In this document: positions 1 through 8,699 of the stretch, piece by piece
Layout of the letters: each line of letters opens with the position of its first letter
Numbering within the stretch: the stretch's first letter is position 1
Assembly (NCBI GenBank): GCA_015501075.1
Contig: JADNYJ010000589.1
Coordinates: 1-19,545 of the forward strand
DNA from: Gymnopilus junonius
Lineage: Eukaryota > Basidiomycota > Agaricomycetes > Agaricales > Galerinaceae
Direction: 5' to 3'
Length of the DNA stretch: 19,545 bases
Made by a program: the position numbers and the translations under genes
The notes under the pieces: model-generated
Told to the model about the DNA's origin: nothing
The model's database searches: none
Seen by the model: the letters and a program-made list of their open reading frames with translations, nothing else

Positions 1-86
1 TGCTAAATCATCCACAGTCTGATCAGACCTGCAAGGAAGAGCACAAATGTCAGATCCTAATCAATCAGTGAAGGTAACAATCATAT
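1..86 (-). pseudogene. gypsy integrase, continuation after the inserted element
   Basis: This short piece continues the integrase core interrupted at 2546. Read on the minus strand from the target duplication at 87-94, it gives GFDMIVTFTD, a stop, then LGSDI and further residues to the window edge. Ty3-type integrases have GF.xIVTxTDRLGSD at this point, so the stop (TGA at 61-63) replaces an expected arginine codon. Joining this segment to 2554 with one copy of the 8-bp duplication keeps the frame, because the inserted length plus duplication is 2459 bp and the codon positions match. The remaining catalytic Asp and Glu and the 3' LTR lie left of the window. Confidence 0.8.
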
Positions 87-94
87 CAAATCCT
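87..94 (+). repeat. Target site duplication, left copy (CAAATCCT)
   Basis: Eight bases identical to 2546-2553 flank the element at 95-2545. On the minus strand they read AGGATTTG, part of the integrase GF-D codons. Confidence 0.85.
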
Positions 95-114
95 CAGTAC
101 TTAGCACTCCCCCC
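95..114 (+). repeat. Left terminal inverted repeat of the 95-2545 element
   Basis: CAGTACTTAGCACTCCCCCC. The innermost ten bases (105-114) are a perfect inverted match to 2526-2535, and CTT at 100-102 also matches. Confidence 0.75.
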
Positions 115-124
115 AAATTGTCTC

Positions 125-447
125 TGGACTCCCATGGGAGTCCATGGGACTCCATAATCCCTGGGACTCCTAGGGACTCCTTGGGAGTCTATTGGGACTC
201 CATAGAATCCCTGGGACTGTGTTGGGACTCCCTGGGACTGTGTTGGGACTCCTATGGGATTGAGTGGGACTGTGTTGGGACTCCCTGGGACTGAGTTGGG
301 ACTCCCATGGGATTGAGTGGGACTGACTTGGGACTAAGTGGGACTGACTTGGGACTAAGTGAGACTAGGTTGTGACTGGATGGGACTAGGTTGGAACTGG
401 GTTGGGACTAGGTTAGAACTGGGTTGAGAATATGTAGGTAGGACTTT
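125..447 (+). repeat. Left subterminal GGGACT array
   Basis: A degenerate tandem array of GGGACT (variants GGGATT, GAGACT, GGAACT) separated by short spacers such as GAGT, GACTT, AAGT, CCCAT and GTGTT. In the best part (about 231-370) successive hexamers are alternately 11 and 10 bp apart, a 21-bp double unit averaging 10.5 bp. The terminus-proximal end is richer in GGACTCCCATGGGAGTCC-like palindromes; the inner end decays. The position just inside a terminal inverted repeat suggests subterminal transposase-binding sites, but that role is inferred. Confidence 0.8.
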
Positions 448-456
448 TGTTTGCCA

Positions 457-700
457 TAGTGCAGAACAGCTATGATGTCCCATGCTGTCAGTGGTGGGAA
501 TATTCTGGGTGACACGGTGCAGAGTGCCTGCAATGTAAGCAAGTTGTTGTCCTACAGAGCTGCTGGCTGTTTTGCAACCACACCTCCAGAATCAATACCT
601 GCAGTTGAGATCGAAATGGGGAGGATTTGAAATCATGGCCTTTCCCATGCTGTCAGTGCTAGGAATATTCTGGGTGTTATAGTGCAGAACAGCTATGATG
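457..700 (+). repeat. Rearranged direct repeats inside the 95-2545 element
   Basis: TAGTGCAGAACAGCTATGATG occurs at 457-477 (first 20 bases and last shared) and again at 680-700. The pair CCCATGCTGTCAGTG plus GGAATATTCTGGGTG occurs at 479-511 and at 644-676. The two repeats have different offsets (223 and 165 bp) and swapped order, so the region was duplicated and then rearranged. No coding signal is evident. Confidence 0.7.
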
Positions 701-1330
701 GCCAGACTCTGGGCTGCAGATAAATAAACCATGGTAGGAAAATTAGACTAATAAAGTAATTAATTATAATTGAGACAGTAATGGGCACATAGGTATGTTC
801 AGTTTCTCATTACAGAGATTCATCAAAATTTCAAGGTAGAGCCAGGCACTCATTTATAGAATGTGCTCACTGGAGATTTTTATTTTTTGGTAGATTATTT
901 TTTTTCTTGAAACCTCTAGTCTTTTGCACAAGCTCTATATCATTATCTGTATTCTAATCTCATAATGCTTAGTATCATCAGTCTGTGCCTTTTCTGCCTA
1001 AGAAATTGTGTATATTTTTTTCATAGATTAACAAATAAAATTTGCTCTTCTGGAGGCATTTTTCATGGTGCAAACTCACCCTAGTTCTAAATTTTGTGCC
1101 CTATCCACTAGAGAGTTTTGATTGATAAAGAATTATTTTGTGGTGTATTATCAGTGACTGTTGCTGATTCACCTCCCATGAGGATTGAGTTTTTCAATAA
1201 GTTTGGTTTGTCTACCTTATAATTTACATATAAAGTCAAAATAGCTGACAATGTCTGAAATGAAGACTTGGAAGACTGAGATTTTCTTATAGAAGTAGAT
1301 AATAGGCTGGCTTCAATAGCCTGGTTTGAT
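701..1330. other. AT-rich core of the inserted element, no recognised feature
   Basis: This stretch is AT-rich with poly-T runs (about 898-905 and 1014-1020). I see no open frame of useful length, RNA gene, terminal repeat or array in it on either strand. Confidence 0.5.
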
Positions 1331-1339
1331 TAACATTCT

Positions 1340-1910
1340 TTGTCCAAGGGTTGCAAATGTTTTCCAAAATCTATAGACTTTTCAAAGATGCAACTAATGG
1401 TATTTCTCTGTTCAACAAACTCATACATATGGCAGACAGTACACAGTATCCTTGACCTTATCAGAGATGGATTTTTATCTGATTTGCCTAGTATTGCACT
1501 CTGCACAGCTATAGGTTTAGCCAAAAAAGCTAGTGGCCTACCAATATATAGCAATGCTGTGCATGAGGAACAAATTCAACAGAAGGTAGTGTGTATTTCA
1601 AATTTTGTGATACTAAAGTTATTTTTCTATATAGACTACAAATAAGATTCAGGAACATTTAAGCACCCTTTGCAATATGCTTATTGACTCTTATAAACTC
1701 ACAGGGTAGATTAATGAGAGCCTTTATATGTGCACCTCTGAAGTCCTTGGTATTCTCCCTATTACAAAAGACATCCAATGAACTAGTGAGTGGCATTGCT
1801 AAATTTACACCTAGCATGGATTCAAAGCAAAAATCCTATTTTCTTGCCAAAATGCAAGAAACACATAAGCTAGTCCATACTCTAGATGCAAAGCAATAAA
1901 TTCAAGAGAA
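1340..1910 (+). pseudogene. Coding-like remnant with a possible intron, unidentified
   Basis: A frame on the plus strand runs from a stop near 1331 to GAA-CAA-ATT-CAA-CAG-AAG ending at 1586. A GT...TATAG stretch (about 1587-1635) follows and could be an intron. After it, a frame beginning ACT-ACA-AAT-AAG continues for about 23 codons to a TAG and then on to a TGA, and a different frame (1684-1899) stays open for 71 codons. The amino acid mix is protein-like, but I recognise no family and no transposase motif. It could be a captured host gene fragment or chance open frames in AT-rich DNA. It lies wholly inside the 95-2545 element. Confidence 0.3.
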
Positions 1911-2118
1911 GATAGTTGTATTTTAAGCTTTGTTCACACCTTCCTACATCAGGTGTATCAATGTATTATATATAGCAAATTAAAACTAAATAGCACATAT
2001 GTAAATTGAACCTAAGACTCACTAGAAGTATAATATTTATTAAAAAGCACTTTTTAAAGTAGCCTGATTGATCAAAGTCCCTATATCTATTTATGTGATT
2101 TGCAAAACTGGCTAGAAT

Positions 2119-2514
2119 AAGTTGGGACTGAGTGGGACTGACTTGGGACTGAGTGGGACTAAGTCAGACTGGGTGGGACTGAGTTGGGATTCCTTGGGAC
2201 TCCCTGGGACTGAGCAGGACTGGGCAGGACTGAGTTGGGACTAAGTGGAACTGGGTTGGGACTCCCAAGGACTCCTATAGGACTGAGTGGGACTGGGTTG
2301 GGACTCCATGGGACTGAGTGGGACTGGGTTGGGACTCCCATGGGATTGAGTGGGACTGAGTTGGGATTCCCTGGGACTAGGTGGGACTGAGTTGGGACTC
2401 CCATAGGACTCCTTAGAACTCCCATAGGACTCCTTGGGACTCCCATAGGACTCCCTGGGAGTCCCTGGGAATCCATTGGACTCCCATGGGACTTGGGACT
2501 CCCAGTGGAGTCCA
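2119..2514 (+). repeat. Right subterminal GGGACT array
   Basis: This is a second array of the same hexamer, again mostly 10 and 11 bp apart. The inner end (2119-2240) has GGGACTGAGT-type units. The terminus-proximal end (about 2385-2514) has GGGACTCCCATAGGACTCC-type units and finishes in a GGACTCC...GGAGTCC palindrome before the GGGGGGAGTG terminus. The order of unit types mirrors the left array (palindromic units outside, GAGT units inside), which fits two subterminal regions of one element. A 149-codon open frame across it is only the translation of the repeat. Confidence 0.8.
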
Positions 2515-2525
2515 ACCTAAATATA

Positions 2526-2545
2526 GGGGGGAGTGTAAAGACCTC
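2526..2545 (-). repeat. Right terminal inverted repeat of the 95-2545 element
   Basis: On the plus strand this is GGGGGGAGTGTAAAGACCTC. Its reverse complement matches the left terminus at 15 of 20 positions. On the plus strand it resembles a polypurine tract followed by an LTR start, but the target duplication immediately outside shows it is a transposon terminus. Confidence 0.75.
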
Positions 2546-2553
2546 CAAATCCT
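2546..2553 (+). repeat. Target site duplication, right copy (CAAATCCT)
   Basis: Perfect match to 87-94. Collapsing the two copies rejoins the integrase frame. Confidence 0.85.
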
Positions 2554-3365
2554 TTGTCCTCAGGCAGAGGACCCATGAAATCCATTGCAATAGATTCACA
2601 TCTTCCATCTGGTATGGGTAGTGGATGTAAAGGACCCAAAGGCTTTGTCATCGAGGACTTATTCCTTTGGCATTTGACACACCTGGGAACATAAGCAGTT
2701 TCTAAGTCGCAGCACATGTTTGGCCAGTAATAGGAATCACATAGCACTGCATAAGTCTTGTCAAAATTGAAGTGGCCAAGGATATCATGAGCCATATGGA
2801 AGAGTGTTTCATGAATGTTACCAGTTCTGGGAATGACTAGCCTGTCACCAACATACCACAGACCATTTAGCATATGAATGCCTGGCATTCCATCTTTTGC
2901 ATTCATCAGTGTCTTGTTGACCCACAAGTCTGTTTTGTAACCAGCCTGAATTTCATCCAACAAGGATTTGTCAGCTGAAATTGAAAGAGTGGCACAGATA
3001 CTGTCTGTGAAGTTGATGTCCAGGTGGTCGAAATTTGACAAGGAAGAAGCAATATCCCAAGTTAGTGGACAAAAGGTAGAAAAGATAGACAAAACCATAT
3101 CCTCTTTTTCGAAAGCACAATGCAAGTACAGATGAGTAGCTTTAGCTTCTGCTTCCATCAGCATGGAGGAAGGACACTGAACCCAAGAGAGTGCATCTGC
3201 AACAGTGTTGTCTTCACCCTTGACATAAATGATTTTCATGTCATATTGCAACATAAGTTCCATCCACTGTGCTTGATGGCGAAACAGGTCTCTCTGGACA
3301 TTGAAGTTCTCCAGTGTTTTGTGATCCATGTACACCAAAAAATGAATGCCCAGGAGATCAACTCA
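2554..3365 (-). pseudogene. gypsy RNase H end and integrase N-terminal part
   Basis: A TGA at 3363-3365 interrupts the RNase H domain after ALIKW. The same frame continues through VYMDHKTLENF and VKGEDNTVADALS, typical of the RNase H C-terminus and tether. Integrase follows: an HH-CC zinc region with H-DILG-H, then C-VK-C, and the start of the catalytic core at MDFMGPLPED, whose Asp is the first of the D,D-35-E triad. Coding then runs into the inserted element at 2545 and resumes at 86. In the family this region lets the cDNA insert into the genome; this copy cannot do so. Confidence 0.85.
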
Positions 3366-4490
3366 CCACTTAATCAGGGCCCTGATAACTGCGAGCAGTT
3401 CCTTTTCATGAACAGGGTAATTCAACTGTGCACCTTTCAGTGTCATAGAGTTGAAAGCAACAGGTCGAGCGGTCTCCCAAGAAGGGCCAAAAGATAGGAC
3501 CACACCTGTTCCCTTGTCACTAGCATCTGTTGTTACATAGATCTTGTAATCTGGCATGAGTGAGTGGTCTATCATTGTCAAACATTCCCTAGAGATGATG
3601 AGCTTCTTGATGCCCTCAAAGGCAAGTTCATGGGCCTCTGTCCAGTCAGGAAACTTTTTATTGGCTTCTTTTGTTATCAGGTTCACAAGGACGAGAGTGT
3701 AATCTGTGAGCTTTGGTAGGAAAGCAGCAAGGTAATGCACAAGGCCAATGAAGGAGCGGACATCAGTTGCAGATTTAGGACATGGCCATGCAAGAATGGT
3801 GTCCGCTTTCTTCACATCAGCCTCAATTCCATGAGCAGACACCTTGTGATCCAGGAACGAGATTTTGTTCTGAAAAAAGCTACACTTTTTCTCATTAATG
3901 TAAAGCTGTGCTGATTGAAGAGCAGTCAGCACAAGTTGCACATCTTTCCAGTGTTGTTCAACTGAGGAAGACCAAATGACGATGTCATCTAGGTAAATAT
4001 GGCAGTGTACCCCAATATGGGGATGTAAAGTGGCACTAACCTGGCATTGGTGGATCGTGGGAGCATTCCTTAAGCCCATAGGCATCACAAGCCATTCGAA
4101 GAGCCAAAAGGAGTGTTAATGGCCATTAAGGTATGTTGTCAGGGTGCATTTGGGTCTGGAAGAAGGAATTTGTTATGTCTATTGTTGACCAAATGACCCC
4201 TTTGCACAGTCATTCAAAATGTCATCTACTTGAGGTAGTGGATGGTTGTCAACAATGGTGTTTGTGTTCAATTGCCTGTAGTCATTAACCTAATGTGGAA
4301 GTGCAGTGGGATCAGCCTTAGGAATAATAAAACACAGAGAGGCATGTGAAGAAGAAGAGGGATGAATTTGCCTAGCTTCCAGGTGTTGCCCAATAAAGGT
4401 CTGGAATGCTTCCTTGTACTTCCTTGGGCATAGGTAAGAGTGGTTTGAAATAACTTTTTCAGCATCTTTCAGCTTTATTCTTGCAAGGTA
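3366..4490 (-). pseudogene. gypsy reverse transcriptase and RNase H, frameshifted
   Basis: The reverse transcriptase starts near 4490 with the substrate-entry region (ending CFIIPKADP). It reaches a TAG at 4290-4292 just before VNDYRQLN, where tryptophan is usual in this family. Frame shifts follow near 4194-4200, 4125-4131 and 4100-4104, judged from the conserved order ...STID-TNSFFQT, AINTPFG, then FEWLVMPMGLRNAP. The catalytic YLDD box is intact at about 3984-3995. RNase H begins around 3580 with TTDAS and a downstream HEKELLAV motif. Domain order and motifs are clear; the precise indels are inferred from family knowledge. Confidence 0.85.
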
Positions 4491-5426
4491 GTCATTTGGC
4501 AGGTCATCAATGTGCAGAATAGGTTTGAATACACTCTTAAATCTTGTTTTGATTTTAGTACCCAACTTATTGAGATGTTTGCAGGTTGTGATTTGTTCAA
4601 TAGCAGTGTGGATAGATGTGACAATGTTGACATCTTTAATGACTTTGAACTCCAACTTCTTGTCCAAGATCTGTTGCCTACAGACTGTGACAAGCTCATT
4701 ATGCATCAATCTTTTAGCATTCTTCATGAATTTAATTTGTTCAGTAGCTCTCATTTTAGGAGGATGAGGTGGAGAGACTGGTTGTGGGTGGAGAAGGTTA
4801 TACCCAGAAACTTTATCAATGCAAGACCGACCAGCATGGTCAGTAACAATATTATTTCTTTCTAAAAACAGGAGGCCAAGAATGATTGGCATACAAAGTC
4901 CAGGTGCAGTTACAGTGTATACAGTTTGAGACGTCCATGTGTTATCAAGTGAAGTAAGTGACAATTTCATGTAATGAGTCAAGAGCATAATTTTTTTTGT
5001 GTTACTGTCATTGATAGCGATGCTAACTTCTTCGGGTTTCTTTAATGCAAAGTGTTCTAGATGGAGTTCATCGATGACTTTGGGGCAGATCAAAACCATG
5101 TGAGCCCCATTATCAAACAAGCAAGTGAAAGTTATCGCAAAATCTAAGTGATGTACAAAAATTTTAAATTTTGCAGTGAAATGTTTAGAGCAGATACATG
5201 GGGGACTTACATCACTCTCAGAGAAGGAACCATCCCCAAGTGCAGTGGACTGCATAACAGCAGCAGCAAAAGTCCCATCATCATCAGATGTGTTGGAGTC
5301 TTCAGTAGCAGTCATCGTGGCAGCAACAGTGGCAATGGGCCTGGTCCTGGAAGAGGAACCAGAGGCGGTAGCATTTGTTAAAGAGTTAGAGCAGTCTGGG
5401 GTCTTGGGGGGATTCCCCACAGCATC
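4491..5426 (-). pseudogene. gypsy aspartic protease region
   Basis: The frame is open from 5426 into the reverse transcriptase. A Ser/Thr-rich linker leads to an aspartic protease core with CLFDNGAHMVLI. The putative catalytic Asp is at about 5112-5114, in DNG rather than the commoner DSG or DTG. The second signature is GLLFLERNNIVTDH, matching the retropepsin pattern of a hydrophobic ILG followed by N.I..D. A Pro-rich and Lys-rich linker precedes the reverse transcriptase. I believe DNG is normal in this fungal clade, so it is not evidence of decay by itself. Confidence 0.8.
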
Positions 5427-6754
5427 TCACTGAGCAGTGATAGTCTTGTAAGTATGACCATCTGGGAATTCACAGATGTCATCCTTTGCACCATGAGGCT
5501 GATTGTAGCATCAACATTTAAAACAACCATTGTATTTCTTGAGAAGAGCATGCTTCTCATCAAGCAGGCAGGGACAGTTTGTCTTACCGCCTGACAAGGC
5601 GGAAGCAGTTTTAGGAGCAGTGGTGTTGGCATTGTGGGAGTTAGAAGAAAGGGCAGCATGCTTGTTGCTCTGAGCCACCTCCTCCAAGTAGACATTGTGG
5701 CTACATTTGTGATCATCCCTCAGCTTCTCATCAGTGCCCTTGACAGCCAAAACCCAATCCTTGAGGTCAGTGATGGCATTGTGTTTCTCCCAGAAGCAAA
5801 AAGAGTGAAGATTTTCCATGAGACCAGCCTCAAGCTGGTTACAGAGCGCAGTGTCAGAGAGATGAGAGGCAGTCCCATGAAGCATGATGTTTAAGGCTCA
5901 CATTTGTTGAGACCATTCCCAAAACTTCACATCCTTGTCCATGCACATCCCAAGGATTTGTGTGTGGACCTTCTCTTCCCAATCCATGGGAAGGAAGTGG
6001 AGGTGGAGCAGGGCCATAAAAGCAGTATAGGAAAGTTTAAGCAGAACATTGCATTCATTAGCAATCCAAGCACAAACATGAACATCCTTGAAGCTGCCAA
6101 GGATCTTCTTGACCTTGTTGGCCTCATTAATGTCTTGCTCAATGAAATAGTCATTATGAGCATCCTTGAGGTCAACCAGGACCTTCGCAGAAAGCTCACC
6201 CACAGTCAGAATAGGGCAATTCTTCATGATGGGGTGTTCAACATTTGCCAAATGGGAGTTTGACATTTTAGCAGAGATATATGCACTTTTCAGATAAATA
6301 TATGTGGCAGATTCATCAGAATCAGAGTCAGAGGGAGTGGCGGCTTTGGTTTTGGGGACAATAATAGGTACAGTGGTAGTCATAGAAGCAGAAACAAGTG
6401 ATGGAACAGAGGAATTCAGAGTGGCACTGGAGTGTTCTGGTTGGATTGAGTTTTTGGTGCCTGAGTCTTCAGGCCTATTAGGGCTGGGGGCAAACTCGGA
6501 AGTAGAGAGCTTTGTGGAAGAGCACTAGGAGAGGCTGAGGAGGATGAAGGTTCCTCAGGGGGTTGTGTCACCCTGGTGTCTTTGCATGGTCTAAGCTTCA
6601 GAGCCACAGCGGGCAATTCACAAAGTGACCAATCAAGCAAGGTGTTTTCAACAGCAGTAGAAAAGCCAAAAGAATGGGAGGTTGTCATATTCAGGTGGTT
6701 TGACCTCACAGAATAGATCTCCCTGAGCAGCAGAGCAAGAGAACCTTGGGACAT
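5427..6754 (-). pseudogene. gypsy gag-like region with zinc knuckle
   Basis: The likely start is ATG at 6754 (MSQGSLALLL). A Ser/Pro-rich N-terminal part (6416-6754) is out of frame with the next segment (5898-6383), so at least one frame shift lies near 6385-6415. From 6383 the frame runs to 5427 with only TGA stops at 5898-5900, 5511-5513 and 5427-5429. The middle has the helical look of a capsid domain (QLEAGL, LKDWV). At the C-terminal end, CFKC, the TGA at 5511, CYNQPHGAKDDIC forms a knuckle-like Cys/His cluster around the stop. In the family gag forms the particle shell and packages the RNA. Confidence 0.75.
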
Positions 6755-6814
6755 GGTCCAAGGTCAGCGGAGAATTCGAGGCACTCAAATTTGATATTCA
6801 AAAAAAAAGTGAAA

Positions 6815-6840
6815 GCCTAGCCTATGAAAACAGGCTAGGC
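6815..6840. repeat. Perfect 9-bp hairpin near the inner LTR end
   Basis: GCCTAGCCT (6815-6823) and AGGCTAGGC (6832-6840) are perfect inverted repeats around an 8-nt loop. The location between LTR and gag could place it in the RNA leader. No function is known from sequence. Confidence 0.6.
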
Positions 6841-6972
6841 CACACTAACTCACAATTGAGAATATGAATTGAGTGTATTTGATGTAAGCTTCATAGAAAT
6901 GCATAAAGGATATAAGGAGTAGATATGGCATTGTGGAAAGGAAGCCAGAAAAAGAGAACCCCTAATGGGAGC

Positions 6973-6982
6973 CTTTTATAGG
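6973..6982 (-). promoter_or_regulatory. Probable LTR TATA box
   Basis: CCTATAAAAG on the minus strand, about 220 bp upstream of the gag start and inside the LTR. Its position suits transcription of the retrotransposon. Confidence 0.5.
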
Positions 6983-7035
6983 TCAGCGTGATCAGTAAAT
7001 AGAGAGCAACAACATGTAATCAGACCATGATTACA

Positions 7036-7268
7036 GCCCACTGTGATTGCATGAGTATTGTCTATTTGTGAATCTCTTCCAAAACATTAATCAGCCCTTT
7101 TTTAGATCCCTTGTCAATGTTGAATACTCCAAATGGCCATGTATCTGTCTTCTTGACCTTCAAGGGTCAGTCAGAGGGCATTAGCTTGTGGATCTCTGCT
7201 TCTATCTCACCCTGCCTATCCCAGCTACTACTTCCTGGAGTATTGTGAACCATCATTTCAGCTATTAA
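7036..7268 (-). pseudogene. DUF6589-type gene remnant, downstream segment
   Basis: This continues the frame of 8820-9260 beyond the inserted element. After the target duplication the minus strand reads LIAEMMVHNTPG, then a region ending MPSD, a TGA at 7167-7169 where arginine is expected (family pattern MP-DRPL), then KKTDTWPFGVFNIDKGSKKG and EEIHK with a TAG at 7062-7064. The frame agrees with the upstream segment once the 1551 bp of element plus one duplication are removed. Coding similarity stops at 7036, where the retrotransposon LTR starts. I know the family as DUF6589-containing proteins that are abundant in Agaricomycetes; their function is not established. Confidence 0.7.
7261..7268 (+). 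repeat. Target site duplication, left copy (GCTATTAA)
   Basis: Eight bases identical to 8812-8819, flanking the element at 7269-8811. Confidence 0.88.
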
Positions 7269-7308
7269 TAGTGTTTGAAAGTCCAGTTAAGTAGGGTTAT
7301 TTGGATAG

Positions 7309-7741
7309 ATTTACGGTAAAGCCTGTAAAGCCAGATATTTTTAGCACGGACCCGAGGATGGTGCCCCGGAACACATCAGAACTCGTCCAGTTCTGGGCTG
7401 GGCGTGATGTGATTGCAACATGAAGGTAACCGAGCTTACGGAAAAAAAGTCAATTACAAAGGCTTTTTTTAGAGTCATGTATGTACAGTAGGGACTCCAG
7501 GGAAATTTTTAAGTCAAAGAGAATAGAATTACCAAAATTTCAGCATTCTTTTCAGGAGGCAGAGAAATTTTTTGAAGTTCAGAGGCATGGAAAAGACGTG
7601 TCTAGAGTGTACATGAGCTCACACCGGCGAGCTTGGGAGAGCTTGAGCCACCCATCACTCCGAGGCTCTGGCTTTACAGCGGAAATGAACCAGCTCACTT
7701 TGTGTAAATCCAGTGTAAAGTGAGCTGGATTTACCGTAAAT
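7309..7741. repeat. Inverted repeat pair ATTTACGGTAAA / TTTACCGTAAAT
   Basis: ATTTACGGTAAA at 7309-7320 has its exact reverse complement at 7730-7741. A second nested pair, GTAAAGCCAGA (7325-7335) and TCTGGCTTTAC (7667-7677), is also perfect. Together they resemble the ends of a MITE of about 450 bp. Confidence 0.55.
7690..7728. repeat. Perfect 12-bp hairpin
   Basis: CCAGCTCACTTT (7690-7701) and AAAGTGAGCTGG (7717-7728) are exact inverted repeats around a 15-nt loop. It lies just inside one of the MITE-like ends. Confidence 0.75.
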
Positions 7742-8387
7742 CCCTCCCGATAAGCTACTTATTGAACTTATGTCCGCCAAAAGGAATACTTATTGCCTCG
7801 AACCAGCTCAAATTGCAGTCTGCAGAAGCAGTACCCAGTTCAACTGCATTGAAAAGGCCATTGCCACTGTCTATTCCCATTGTAACATACATGTTTCTGA
7901 ATTTCTGTGTAATTATTTTGGTACATAAGATGTGTTTAAGGGAGGGAGGGGGGAACAGAGCTCGAGATGAGACCGAAGACGGCTGCCAAAGACGCATCCC
8001 GCTGCCAAGTGATGGGCTGAGAAGTGGGCTATTTTTGGGCCACCCAGCGCATCAGTCCCATCAATCCGCCCTCGGTGTCCATCCCGATCGAGCTGGGGAA
8101 AGCCATGCCTGCACAGTGCAAGTTCTCTCGACTTTGGAGGACACCCAGGCGCTCGAACGCGACGCGTCCGCCCTCGATTGCAGGTCACGAGCACGTGACT
8201 CTCGGCACGCTCGGCGCCTGCCCAAGCCCTCGTAAATCCCTCGGCATAAGTCTGGTTTTTTGCCTCAAAAGTGATGGACTGAGACCGAGACCAGTCCACC
8301 AATGTTCCAGTACCTCAAAAGACCAGACTGGACTGCTTAAAACTGGTTTAAATCAGTCTTTCATGGTCCTAGACTGGTCTTGGTCTT

Positions 8388-8405
8388 AACTGGTTTGAAC
8401 CAGTT
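8388..8405. repeat. AACTGGTT-TG-AACCAGTT palindrome
   Basis: Perfect 8-bp inverted repeat with a 2-nt centre inside the hAT-like element. GACCGGTT-type words recur at about 8410 and 8650-8670, suggesting related subterminal motifs on both sides of the AT-rich core. Confidence 0.65.
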
Positions 8406-8699
8406 TAAGACCGGTTTTTTGGTTACAAAGACTCTAAAATTAATGTTTTTAAGATGGTAATAAATTTTAGATTGATTGTAGCTTTAAAATAAGCCCAAGA
8501 ATGTCTTAAACGGACTATATTTGACTGATCTACATAATTTACAATGTCATTATATCAACTTTAGATAAAATTTATCATATCTCAGTCAGTTTTTGGTTGA
8601 TTTACTTGGTTTTTGATGCATTTTGAAGGTATAATTAAGGGTTATCAAAGACCGGTTCAGACCGGTTTAACCCAGTTCATGTGGATTGGTCTTTTTGCA

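Larger units (their letters stand above)
95..2545. mobile_element. hAT-like non-autonomous element inserted in gypsy integrase
   Basis: The element is flanked by the perfect 8-bp direct repeat CAAATCCT (87-94 and 2546-2553), the duplication size typical of hAT transposons. Its ends are an imperfect 20-bp terminal inverted repeat: CAGTACTTAGCACTCCCCCC on the left against GAGGTCTTTACACTCCCCCC from the right end, 15 of 20 matching. Inside the termini are two GGGACT arrays (about 125-447 and 2119-2514), and between them an AT-rich core with direct repeats and a coding-like remnant. No transposase is recognisable, so movement would have depended on an enzyme supplied elsewhere. The hAT assignment rests on duplication size and the CAG-type terminus, not on protein evidence; the boundaries themselves are strong. 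Confidence 0.8.
1..7035 (-). mobile_element. Ty3/gypsy LTR retrotransposon, decayed, 3' end outside window
   Basis: Read on the minus strand, the order is LTR, gag, protease, reverse transcriptase, RNase H, integrase, which is the Ty3/gypsy order. The 5' LTR edge is placed at 7035, where DUF6589-like coding sequence stops and the minus strand begins TGTAATCATGG. The 5-bp host flank would be TGGGC (7036-7040 on the minus strand); its partner lies left of the window. Gag and protease are in one frame apart from stop codons. The copy is dead: it has several in-frame stops, at least three frame shifts in the reverse transcriptase, and a 2.45-kb insertion in integrase at 95-2545. It is inserted in the same orientation as the DUF6589-type gene it interrupts. 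Confidence 0.88.
6810..7035 (-). repeat. gypsy 5' LTR (outer edge firm, inner edge approximate)
   Basis: On the minus strand the LTR begins TGTAATCATGG at 7035, directly after sequence that still matches the DUF6589 frame. It contains a TATA box (CCTATAAAAG) near 6973-6982. The inner end is uncertain; TTTCA near 6808-6812 is one candidate, giving about 225 bp. I could not find a clean primer binding site downstream, only a poly-T run and ATATCA-like bases that may be a mutated one. The partner LTR is outside the window, so the length cannot be confirmed here. Confidence 0.55.
7297..8248. mobile_element. Possible inner element nested in the 7269-8811 element
   Basis: The left hAT terminus and its CCAGTC-type sequence stop near 7293 and appear to resume at about 8245 (TAAGTCTGG). 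The interval is bounded by related inverted sequences: TTATTTGGATAGATTTACGG at 7297 and the reverse complement of CGTAAATCCCTCGGCATAA ending at 8248. A third related end is at 7735-7755 (CGTAAATCCCTCCCGATAAG). TAAGT occurs at both junctions and could be a 5-bp target duplication. The interval holds a GC-rich part unlike its surroundings. Boundaries and class are uncertain. Confidence 0.35.

Noticed and set aside
125..447. CRISPR-like array
   Set aside because: Units are 10-11 bp and degenerate without unique spacers, and the genome is eukaryotic.
2526..2560. Polypurine tract followed by an LTR start (GGGGGGAG then TGTAAAGACC)
   Set aside because: The matching inverted end at 95-114 and the 8-bp duplication outside both show these are terminal inverted repeats of an inserted element.
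2159..2608. 149-codon open frame on the minus strand rich in Ser, Pro, Asn and Gly
   Set aside because: It is the translation of the GGGACT array and crosses the transposon terminus into integrase antisense sequence; there is no independent coding evidence.
5378..5716. 112-codon minus-strand frame overlapping the gag zinc knuckle
   Set aside because: It is out of frame with the gag and protease frame that carries the recognisable motifs.
7720..8302. Overlapping open frames of 121 to 171 codons on both strands in the GC-rich block
   Set aside because: They lie in a transposon interior, overlap each other on both strands, and show no recognisable motif; GC-rich DNA has few chance stops.
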